Of a stretch of DNA of 64,000 nt, positions 1-6,139 are shown piece by piece (the first letter of the stretch is position 1; every line of letters starts with the position of its first letter). Source of the DNA: Arthrobacter mangrovi (GTDB lineage Bacteria > Actinomycetota > Actinomycetes > Actinomycetales > Micrococcaceae); the NCBI RefSeq assembly GCF_026011795.1, contig NZ_BRVS01000004.1, positions 1-64,000 of the forward strand, given 5' to 3'. A program made the position numbers and the translations under genes. The notes below the pieces were generated by a model, which was not told the origin of the DNA, ran no database searches, and saw nothing but the letters and a program-made list of their open reading frames with translations.

Positions 1-779
1 CAGCGCATCACCAGATTGATCGCGACCCCGATCAGGCCGGTCGCCAGGACCAGCGCATACATGCCCGAGATCGCGCCGCCGGACTGAGCCAGGGCGATCT
101 CCCGGCCCAGGCCCGGCGAGCCGATCACCAGTTCGGCCGTGATCGCCAGGATCAGCGCCACCGACGCGGCCAGCCGCACACCCGTCATCAGGTACGGCAG
201 CGCGGTCGGGAAAACCACGTACCGCACCCGCGCCACCGGCCCCAACCCGTACGACCTGGCCGTATTCATCGCCACGTTGTCCACGTCCGCCACCCCGTAC
301 AGCACCTGGATGAAGACCTGCCAGAACGAGGCATACACCACCAGCATCAGCGTGGACTCGATCTTCACCCCGAACAACAGCACCGCCAAAGGGATCAGCG
401 CCACCGACGGGATCGGCCGCAGGAACTCCACAGTGGAATTGGTCAGCTTCCGCAGGAACGACGACGACCCGATAATGAAGCCCAGCACCGTCGCCAGCAC
501 AATCGCGATCACCAGACCCAACAGCCAGGCCAGCATCGTCTCACCCACCGCGACCCAGAAAGCCGTCAACCCGAAATCCCGGGCCAACGCCCCAATCACC
601 TCGGACGCCGGCGGCAAAAACCGCGGCTCGACCAAACCAACCCGCGGCACCAGCTCCCAGACCAGCAGAAAGCCCAGAATGCCGGCAACACCCAGCAATT
701 GCTTGCCCGGCAGCTTCCTGGCCGGCCGCTTAGGTGCGGCGTGCGCGGCACCGCTCTTGTCAACCGCCTGCGCCGTCAT
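1..779 (-). CDS. ABC transporter permease, SsuC/TauC type (partial)
   Basis: Inner-membrane subunit of an ATP-driven importer of the nitrate/sulfonate/taurine class. It reads leftward from an ATG at 777-779 and leaves the window after about 259 codons, so only the last few residues are missing. After a short basic N-terminus the hydrophobic stretch GVAGILGFLLVWELV is the first membrane segment. FLRPIPSVALIPLAVLLFG and the loop ARSYGLGPVARVRYVVFP match the family's conserved EAA-type region that contacts the ATPase. The ATPase and binding protein must lie to the left, outside the window, so the substrate cannot be set. The start has no strong ribosome site of its own; a mini-ORF overlaps it (776-805). 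Confidence 0.88.
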   Translation of the reverse strand, partial: MTAQAVDKSGAAHAAPKRPARKLPGKQLLGVAGILGFLLVWELVPRVGLVEPRFLPPASEVIGALARDFGLTAFWVAVGETMLAWLLGLVIAIVLATVLGFIIGSSSFLRKLTNSTVEFLRPIPSVALIPLAVLLFGVKIESTLMLVVYASFWQVFIQVLYGVADVDNVAMNTARSYGLGPVARVRYVVFPTALPYLMTGVRLAASVALILAITAELVIGSPGLGREIALAQSGGAISGMYALVLATGLIGVAINLVMR

Positions 780-805
780 GCCGATGCGGTCCTCGGTCGT
801 TCCAT
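776..805 (-). other. Possible 9-codon leader ORF coupled to the permease
   Basis: An ATG at 803-805 is preceded at good spacing by GAAGGAG and encodes MERPRTASA. Its TGA overlaps the ATG of the permease (ATGA). The permease start otherwise lacks a clear Shine-Dalgarno sequence, so ribosomes finishing this leader may reinitiate there. No run of one amino acid is visible that would suggest classical attenuation. Inference from layout only. Confidence 0.3.
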
Positions 806-848
806 TTCCACTCCTTCGTGCCCCCTCAGCGAGCGGGATGCCGCGTTT

Positions 849-875
849 GGTGTTCGCTTATTGAACACCTGTTCA
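849..875. promoter_or_regulatory. Overlapping dyads, candidate operator
   Basis: Two overlapping inverted repeats lie about 70-95 bp upstream of the permease start: GGTGTTC-N7-GAACACC (849-869) and TGAACA-CC-TGTTCA (862-875). The GAACACC arm is shared, so a dimeric repressor could use alternative pairings. No regulator gene in the window is adjacent on this side. The rest of 880-1100 shows no gene. Confidence 0.4.
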
Positions 876-1106
876 CCAGCCAGTGTGAGATAAGCCACTT
901 GTCGCGGTCAAACACGGCGTGATGATCGTTACACACAAGATATTCTGTGACGCGGGCCAACAAATCAAGTTGAAATTCTCAATTGTTTGCGTTTCCATGA
1001 AATTCGTTGCGCCGTGGAACGTCACAAACGCGGCATAGTGGAGGATCCTCCGGCGCCTGCAGCCCCAAATGGGCCGCTTCCCTTTGGAAGCGATTGTTTC
1101 CGGACA

Positions 1107-1149
1107 GGCAACTGGCCGGAACCGTTGGGGGGAGTTCCGGCCAGTTGCC
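1107..1149. repeat. 16-bp perfect hairpin, first of two tandem copies
   Basis: GGCAACTGGCCGGAAC (1107-1122) pairs perfectly with GTTCCGGCCAGTTGCC (1134-1149) around the 11-nt loop CGTTGGGGGGA. It lies downstream of the leftward peptide gene that ends at 1216 and could end its transcript, although no T-run follows. A second copy with the same loop is at 1154-1188. Confidence 0.6.
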
Positions 1150-1153
1150 CTTA

Positions 1154-1188
1154 ACTGCCCGGAACCGTTGGGGGGAGTTCCAGCCAGT
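1154..1188. repeat. Second tandem hairpin copy, imperfect stem
   Basis: Arms ACTGCCCGGAAC (1154-1165) and GTTCCAGCCAGT (1177-1188) pair with two mismatches around exactly the same 11-nt loop as the copy at 1107-1149. It begins 28 bp after the stop of the 61-residue peptide gene. The 8-bp sequence TTATGAGG is also repeated in tandem at 1192-1207, between the hairpin and that stop codon. Confidence 0.5.
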
Positions 1189-1215
1189 GGCTTATGAGGT
1201 TATGAGGATCGAGGA

Positions 1216-1401
1216 TTACTGCCAGGCGTGGTCCGCCCAGGCCGCATCCCGCGAGTAGTCGCTTCCGGTCAGGTTCCACAGGTCGCCGTCCGGTCCGTGC
1301 GAGGCGAGCCCGCCCATCTCTTCCAGGGCTTCGGTGCTGGTCTGGTCAGTAGTTTCGGACGAGCGCAGGTAGACGGCGTTGGCCGACGTGAACGGGGTCA
1401 T
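1216..1401 (-). CDS. 61-residue Ser/Thr-rich peptide, candidate substrate of the SpaB_C enzyme
   Basis: I do not recognise a family. The peptide has 14 Ser/Thr among 61 residues, no Cys, no signal peptide, an acidic middle (TEALEEMGG), a flexible GLASHGPDGD stretch and a Trp-bearing tail (RDAAWADHAWQ; Trp at 42, 55 and 60). Its ATG overlaps the TGA of the SpaB_C gene (ATGA), with GGAGA upstream, so the two are translated together. The coupling, small size and Ser/Thr content make it a plausible modified-peptide precursor, but no known class leader motif (such as FNLD) is present and no Cys is available for lanthionine rings. The ending AAW..HAWQ resembles the AAWDW tail of the secreted peptide at 2466-2600. 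The substrate role is inference. Confidence 0.6.
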   Translation of the reverse strand: MTPFTSANAVYLRSSETTDQTSTEALEEMGGLASHGPDGDLWNLTGSDYSRDAAWADHAWQ

Positions 1402-2369
1402 CTTCTTCTCTTCTCCAACAGAGCGGATTCAGTATCAGGCGTCCACGCGCGGGCGTAGATTCCCAAGGCTGCTTCTTCCCACATCGTGAAGCCAAGCCGG
1501 TTCATCATGTAGTGCGACTGGCTGAACATCAGGTTCTGGGCGCTGCGGCTTACCCGTGACTTGTCAGCCCGGTAAAGGTAAGCATCGATTGCCCGCTTCC
1601 AGCGACGGCGCCAGTTCTGCACTGAACCTTCGGCTGCTGTCGCTGCCATCAGCCGGTGCATCGGGGCCGTCCTCGGGGCAAGACTGGCCGCCAGGCCGGC
1701 GCGCGCCTTTGCAGCACCGCGCCCAAGCTCCAACGTCGAGACCCTCAAGTGGTTGTCCCAGCAGTAGTTCCAGGACAGCCTGCGCCGGTCCGGCCACTGG
1801 GCGGACTTCGGACCATTCATCATCGCCCAGGCAGCGTCCGAGAGCAGCAGCGCTCCCAGGGCCGTCCGCCCCTGCGACTTGCTGAAGCGTCCAACCGCCC
1901 AGCTCGCCAATTCAGATGAAAGCTCGAAGACCTCCTCTGCCAGGACCAGGCCGTCGGCTCCGCCGAACCTGTCCAGCTCCGATTCGTGAACCATCGACAC
2001 CGGCTCGGGCCCGAGAAGGCCGGCCAGGTCCTCACAGTTTGGAGGCAGTACGTAGTTCTGCTGGATCCTGGCCGTAGGCACGGCTTCAAGGAGCCGGCCC
2101 CGGGCCGCCAACTCAAACCTCTGGAGGCTATCGAGGACTGAGCGGTGGCCCAGGAACCGGACCTTTATGTGAGGCCCCACCTCGTCAACATGATGACCGA
2201 AGTACCAGCGGCCCACGCCTTCGCGGCGAGCGTGGGCCACCAGCGGCGTAACCAGTTCTCCTATGACGGCTTCGGCTACGTCCTGTCTACCCGTGTATAT
2301 AGACAGGACCCACCAGTATGATTTGAGACTGAGCGTTTCCGAGGTGCGGATGGCTGTCAGCTGGCTCAT
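1398..2369 (-). CDS. Stand-alone SpaB_C / thiopeptide-type bacteriocin biosynthesis protein
   Basis: A 323-residue protein of the lantibiotic-dehydratase C-terminal (SpaB_C, PF14028-type) family. In full-length LanB enzymes this domain eliminates glutamate to make dehydroamino acids; as a separate protein it also occurs as the thiopeptide cyclase or with split dehydratases. Family-typical features are the start YWWVLSIYTG (about residues 18-27), RWYFGHHVDEVGPHIKVRFLG around residues 54-74 (the wFFiRY..pgpHLRlR block), and the C-terminal sequence FSQSHYMMNRLGFTMWEE. No glutamylation-domain protein is encoded nearby. The ATG at 2367-2369 follows AAGGAGA. The gene sits 96 bp downstream of a secreted-peptide gene and overlaps a 61-residue peptide gene, suggesting one operon that makes or modifies a small peptide. 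Exact chemistry is unknown. Confidence 0.82.
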   Translation of the reverse strand: MSQLTAIRTSETLSLKSYWWVLSIYTGRQDVAEAVIGELVTPLVAHARREGVGRWYFGHHVDEVGPHIKVRFLGHRSVLDSLQRFELAARGRLLEAVPTARIQQNYVLPPNCEDLAGLLGPEPVSMVHESELDRFGGADGLVLAEEVFELSSELASWAVGRFSKSQGRTALGALLLSDAAWAMMNGPKSAQWPDRRRLSWNYCWDNHLRVSTLELGRGAAKARAGLAASLAPRTAPMHRLMAATAAEGSVQNWRRRWKRAIDAYLYRADKSRVSRSAQNLMFSQSHYMMNRLGFTMWEEAALGIYARAWTPDTESALLEKRRR

Positions 2370-2465
2370 GCGCTTCTCCTTGGTTAGCTCGCTGGTGGTT
2401 GGGGAGGAATAGCCTGGCCGTCCTGGTTACAGGATCAGCTTCATGCTTGGGGATGGGGCGGCTTT

Positions 2466-2600
2466 TTACCAGTCCCAGGCTGCGACCGGTGTGCTGTTGG
2501 GCTTGGGCCCTTGCTCGGCTACCACTGCAGGAGTGGCTGCCGAGATCGCACCGAAGGCAACCAGCAGACCTGCCGTGATGCTGGCGATCCTCTTGAACAT
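2466..2600 (-). CDS. 44-residue exported peptide
   Basis: A small secreted peptide. The ATG at 2598-2600 follows a good AAAGGGGAA ribosome site, which favours it over a longer upstream reading. MFKR plus a hydrophobic core (IASITAGLLVAFGAISAA) and TPAVVA form a Sec signal peptide; cleavage after VVA would release EQGPKPNSTPVAAWDW, 16 residues. There is no Cys. It is first in a leftward set with the SpaB_C gene and the 61-residue peptide, and diverges from a TrmB/LuxR-type regulator at 2902. That arrangement fits an exported signal or a product of the locus. I recognise no named family. The direct repeat of an AAW motif in both peptides is visible; a shared function is inference. Confidence 0.62.
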   Translation of the reverse strand: MFKRIASITAGLLVAFGAISAATPAVVAEQGPKPNSTPVAAWDW

Positions 2601-2633
2601 GTCATTCCCCTTTTGGGTGTGAGTGGCAAACCA

Positions 2634-2651
2634 TCGGGGAATGCCCCCCGA
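2634..2651. promoter_or_regulatory. GC-rich dyad upstream of the secreted-peptide gene
   Basis: TCGGGG (2634-2639) and CCCCGA (2646-2651) form a 6-bp inverted repeat 34 bp upstream of the peptide start. It could be a leader hairpin or an operator. No convincing -10/-35 pair was found for the leftward transcript. Confidence 0.25.
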
Positions 2652-2788
2652 CAACTTCAAGAGTTCCGTGTCAGCCCGGGCGGTGTCCAGCCGGAGGAGG
2701 GGCAGGAACCGGACATGCACACATTGGGACAGGCGCCAACGGGTGTCCGCTTGATGCCATCCGGGGCCGGCCCGGAAGTCGCCTGAGA

Positions 2789-2817
2789 TTCCAAGGTTTT
2801 AGCGCCAAAGGTATGAT
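2789..2817 (+). promoter_or_regulatory. Candidate promoter of the TrmB/LuxR-type regulator
   Basis: TATGAT at 2812-2817 is a five-of-six match to a -10 box, with a weak TTCCAA at 2789-2794, 17 bp upstream. It would give a leader of about 78 nt before the ATG at 2902. The rest of 2601-2900 holds no gene. Confidence 0.3.
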
Positions 2818-2901
2818 TTGAACGTGCCTACTTAAACCGATTGGCAACAACCGGACATGGCATTTACTTACTAGTCTCAAAACCAGCCGAGGGGGCAGCG
2901 G

Positions 2902-3873
2902 ATGCTGAGCGGCACAGCCTTCGAACTGTACGAACATGCCGTAGCCAATCCGGAGTGGACGAAAGAGTCCGCTTCCACGGCGTTGGGCTACACGATACGC
3001 GACCTCAACGCCGCGATCGCGGAACTCGTGACCCGCAAGCTTCTGCAGCAGCCGGCACCGCATGTCGAGGCCTACATCGCCATCCCGCCGGACGTCGCGC
3101 TCTCCCAGCTGGTGGACGCGGACGAGAGGCTGCTGATCGACCTGCGGGCCAAGATCAGCGCGCACCGCAGCGATATGGCCACCTTGGTCCCCTCCTACCT
3201 CGCGGCCCGGAAGAACGTCGGCCTTGATTCGACGGTCGAAGTGCTGGAGGACCCCGGAGTCATCCGCAAGCTGCTGATCGACTACGGCCGCGACGTCAGC
3301 GAGCAGGTTCTGATCAGCCAGCCGGGCACAGGCTCTACCGCGGAAGTGCACGAGGAGAGCATCCAGAAGGACCTGGAACTGCTCGATCGCGGCGTCGTCC
3401 GCAAGAACCTCTACAGCAACAGCACCCTGGACCATGTGCCGACGCGCAAAGCCGTGGCCGCAACAGCTCCGGCCGGGCTCGAGTACCGGACCCTGCCGTA
3501 CGTTCCGCTGAAGGTGCTGATCTTCGACCGGAACCTGGCCCTCGTGGCTCGCCAGCTTTACCCCGACGACCGCGGGGCGCTCGTGGTGCGCGACCCGAAG
3601 CTCATCCACGTCTTCACCCACCTGTTCAATGTGGCATGGGAGCTGGCTACGCCCTACAACGCGGACGAGGCAGGCAACACCGCCCAGCTGAACAGCGTCC
3701 AGCAGTCCATCCTGCGGGGCATGGCGGCCGGCCACTCCGATGAAGTGATCGCCCGACGGCTCGACATCAGCGTCCGGACCTGCCGCCGGCACATCGCCTG
3801 GATGCTGGAGCAGCTCGGCGCCGAAAGCCGCTTCCAGGCGGCACTCAAGGCCAAGGACGCTGGCTGGCTCTGA
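2902..3873 (+). CDS. Transcriptional regulator with TrmB-like N-terminus and LuxR-type HTH
   Basis: A 323-residue DNA-binding protein. The N-terminus (about 1-70: LYEHAVANPEWTKESASTAL through LVTRKLLQQ) looks like a TrmB-type winged helix. The middle lacks any recognisable PAS, GAF or autoinducer domain. The C-terminus (about 255-315: QSILRGMAAGHSDEVIARRL then VRTCRRHIAWMLEQLG) is a GerE/LuxR helix-turn-helix, ending in GWL. The ATG follows GAGGGGG at normal spacing. It is transcribed away from the secreted-peptide/SpaB_C genes with a 301-bp gap, so it probably controls them. Such one-component regulators occur widely in actinobacteria beside small peptide and natural-product loci. Its ligand is unknown. 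Confidence 0.8.
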   Translation: MLSGTAFELYEHAVANPEWTKESASTALGYTIRDLNAAIAELVTRKLLQQPAPHVEAYIAIPPDVALSQLVDADERLLIDLRAKISAHRSDMATLVPSYLAARKNVGLDSTVEVLEDPGVIRKLLIDYGRDVSEQVLISQPGTGSTAEVHEESIQKDLELLDRGVVRKNLYSNSTLDHVPTRKAVAATAPAGLEYRTLPYVPLKVLIFDRNLALVARQLYPDDRGALVVRDPKLIHVFTHLFNVAWELATPYNADEAGNTAQLNSVQQSILRGMAAGHSDEVIARRLDISVRTCRRHIAWMLEQLGAESRFQAALKAKDAGWL

Positions 3874-3940
3874 CCGGGACGGATAGGCCGGCCGGCGGCC
3901 CGATCACCAGCCGATAACCAAGCCGCGAAGTAAACAGGAG

Positions 3941-3978
3941 TTGCATGGAAAGCAACACCGCGGGTTATCCTGTGTGAG
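3941..3978 (+). promoter_or_regulatory. Promoter giving a probable leaderless transcript
   Basis: TTGCAT (3941-3946) and TATCCT (3966-3971) are separated by 19 bp. The GTG start at 3978 is seven bases past the -10 box, where transcription would begin, and there is no ribosome site before it. Leaderless mRNAs with GTG starts are common in actinobacteria. Confidence 0.5.
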
Positions 3979-5282
3979 TGACAGCACACCAGCCGACCGC
4001 GCCCGCCGACCTTTCCACCGAGACCGAGGTCGCCCTGGAGCGCGCCGCGACCTCCCACCGCCACCATGAACTGTTTTCCGCGCGGGCGTCCAAGATCAAG
4101 CAGTCCGCAGTCCGCGACGTCTTCGACATCTCGCTGCGGCCCGGGCTGGTCTCGCTGGCCGGGGGCAACCCGTTCCTGCAGTCGCTGCCGCTGGAAAAGA
4201 TCGGCGGGATGGCCTACAAGCTCGTGACCGAACACGGGCTCACCGCGCTGCAGTACGGCGGCGGCCAAGGCATGGAAAAGCTGCGGGAACAGATCTGCGA
4301 GGTCATGGCCGAGGAAGGCATCACCGATGCCGACCCGGGGAACGTCGTCGTTACCGTAGGTTCCCAGAGCGCGCAGGACGTGGCCTGCAAGGTGTTCTGC
4401 AATCCCGGGGACACGGTCCTGTGCGAAGATCCAACCTACGTCGGGGCACTGAATACCTTCGAAGCCTATGAGGTCAACGTCGAAGCCGTCGCCATGGACG
4501 ACCGCGGGCTTGTTCCGGACGAACTCCGGCGGCGCATCGCCGAGGTCCGCTCCGCGGGCGGCAACATCAAGTTCCTCTACACGATCCCCAACTTCAACAA
4601 TCCCTCGGGCATCACGCTGGCGGCCGAACGGCGCGAGGAGATCGTGCGGATCTGCCAGCAAGCGAACATCCTGATCATCGAGGACAACCCCTACGGGCTG
4701 CTGCGCTTCGACGGCCAGCCGATTCCGCCCCTCAGGGCGGGGCATCCAGCGGACGTAATCTACATGGGCTCGTTCTCCAAGATCCTGGCGCCGGGCCTGC
4801 GGATCGGCTGGGCGCTGGTGCCGGCCCACCTGCAGCGCCGGTTCTACCTGGCCAGCGAAGCCGTCACGCTGTGCCCGCCCACTCTGAACCAGATGCTGGT
4901 GTCGGAGTACCTGGACGGCCACGACTGGCGGGGCCAGATCACCAACTACCGCGACCTCTATGCGGAACGCTGCCTCGCCATGCTTTCCGCGCTGGAGGAA
5001 TACATGCCGCCGGGGGTCACGTGGACGCGCCCCGAGGGCGGTTTCTTCGTCTGGGTGACGCTGCCGCCGGGGATCGACACGTACCCGCTGCTCCACCGCG
5101 CCATCGACGCCGGAGTCGTCTTCATCCCGGGGGCCGCCTTCACGCCATCCGACGAGCCGTCCAACCGGCTCCGGCTGGCCTTCAGCGCCGTGGCGGGCGA
5201 CCGGATCCGCGAGGGCGTCCGCCGGCTGGCCCCGGTCATTGCCGAGGCCATCGAGGCGGGGACAGCCGAGCGGACTGGCTAG
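3978..5282 (+). CDS. PLP-dependent aminotransferase, class I/II (2-aminoadipate/MocR-catalytic type)
   Basis: A 434-residue cytoplasmic fold-type I aminotransferase. Visible hallmarks are FDISLRPGLVSLAGGNPF near the N-terminus, the cofactor-binding GSQSAQDV, IPNFNNPSGIT, IIEDNPYGLLRF and the Schiff-base lysine in YMGSFSKILAPGLRIGW. The ending NRLRLAFSAV carries the substrate-carboxylate arginine. Sequence pattern matches the LysN/AroH-like group that transaminates 2-aminoadipate, aromatic or branched amino acids. It has no GntR domain, so it is an enzyme and not a MocR regulator. It stands alone between a regulator and a small convergent membrane gene. The GTG start is set by the adjacent -10 box. 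Confidence 0.85.
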   Translation: MTAHQPTAPADLSTETEVALERAATSHRHHELFSARASKIKQSAVRDVFDISLRPGLVSLAGGNPFLQSLPLEKIGGMAYKLVTEHGLTALQYGGGQGMEKLREQICEVMAEEGITDADPGNVVVTVGSQSAQDVACKVFCNPGDTVLCEDPTYVGALNTFEAYEVNVEAVAMDDRGLVPDELRRRIAEVRSAGGNIKFLYTIPNFNNPSGITLAAERREEIVRICQQANILIIEDNPYGLLRFDGQPIPPLRAGHPADVIYMGSFSKILAPGLRIGWALVPAHLQRRFYLASEAVTLCPPTLNQMLVSEYLDGHDWRGQITNYRDLYAERCLAMLSALEEYMPPGVTWTRPEGGFFVWVTLPPGIDTYPLLHRAIDAGVVFIPGAAFTPSDEPSNRLRLAFSAVAGDRIREGVRRLAPVIAEAIEAGTAERTG

Positions 5283-5297
5283 GCTGCCTAAGTGCGC

Positions 5298-5513
5298 CTA
5301 GCGCCGTTTCTTCAGGTACCGGTGGTACACGTACCGGCCGGCGAAGTAGAGGGCCAGCACCAGCACGATGCGCAGGATGGTGTGCATGCCCGGGAACAGC
5401 GCGATGAAGACGTAGCTGAGCAGGAAGACGAACAGCATCGCCCAGAGCGTGCCGCGCCAGTCGATGCGGGGGATGCCGGGATCGTTGCGGCGCGTGGGGC
5501 GGTTGCTGCTCAT
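5298..5513 (-). CDS. Small two-helix membrane protein, unknown function
   Basis: A 71-residue protein beginning MSSNRPTRRNDPGIPRI. The first hydrophobic helix is WAMLFVFLLSYVFIALF and the second ILRIVLVLALYFAGRYVY, followed by a basic tail (HRYLKKRR). The ATG at 5511-5513 has GGGAGG just upstream and is preferred over longer readings. It lies between two unrelated genes, converging on the aminotransferase. No function can be assigned. Confidence 0.65.
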   Translation of the reverse strand: MSSNRPTRRNDPGIPRIDWRGTLWAMLFVFLLSYVFIALFPGMHTILRIVLVLALYFAGRYVYHRYLKKRR

Positions 5514-5550
5514 GCCTCCCAGTCTTTCACAGACGTGCTGCCCTCCCGGC

Positions 5551-6036
5551 TCAGCGCTCCACGAGGATGCCGTCGAGGTCCGCGTAGAGCATCGCGCCGG
5601 GACGGAACCGCACGCCGGAGAACTCCACCGGCGCGTCCACTTCACCGGCCGACTCCTTGGCGCTCTTGCGGGGATTGCTGCCCAGCGCCTTGATGCCCAG
5701 CGGCAGGCCGGCCAGCACGGCACGGTCCCGGACGGCGCCGTTGATCACGACGCCGGCCCAGCCGTTCTCCACGGCCGCCGCTGCGATCAGGTCCCCCATC
5801 AGCGCCGTTTTAAGCGAACCGCCGCCGTCGACCACCAGGACACAGCCGCCGCCCGGCGAATTCAGCACGGACTTCACCAGGCCGTTGTCCTCGTGGCAGC
5901 GGATCGTGCGGATCGGCCCGCTGAAGGCCGCGTGCGCGCCAAGGTTCAGGAACTGCAGGGCGACGGATTGCAGTTCCTCGCCCCGCTCGTCGTAAAGGTC
6001 GGCAGTCTGCACAGCGGTGCCGGTCGTCTCGGTCAT
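5551..6036 (-). CDS. RraA-family protein (HMG/oxaloacetate aldolase-like)
   Basis: A 161-residue protein of the RraA fold. The family core is present: [18 protein letters not shown], then [20 protein letters not shown] and [14 protein letters not shown]. Actinobacterial members are usually 4-hydroxy-4-methyl-2-oxoglutarate aldolases/oxaloacetate decarboxylases, needing a divalent metal; the RNase E-inhibitor role is proven only for enterobacterial RraA. The GDL..A and RD residues used for substrate and metal binding are intact, so an enzyme is more likely. The start at MTETTG is chosen because GAGGAGG precedes it; an upstream in-frame ATG lacks this. It stands alone on the minus strand. Confidence 0.82.
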   Translation of the reverse strand: MTETTGTAVQTADLYDERGEELQSVALQFLNLGAHAAFSGPIRTIRCHEDNGLVKSVLNSPGGGCVLVVDGGGSLKTALMGDLIAAAAVENGWAGVVINGAVRDRAVLAGLPLGIKALGSNPRKSAKESAGEVDAPVEFSGVRFRPGAMLYADLDGILVER

Positions 6037-6139
6037 GGTTCGCTCCTCCTCGCCACTGCTGTCGATCATAGCGAACGACGGCGGGGCGCCGGCGCCATCG
6101 CTCAGTCGCGCAGGAGCACCGGCGCCAGGGTTGCGCGGT

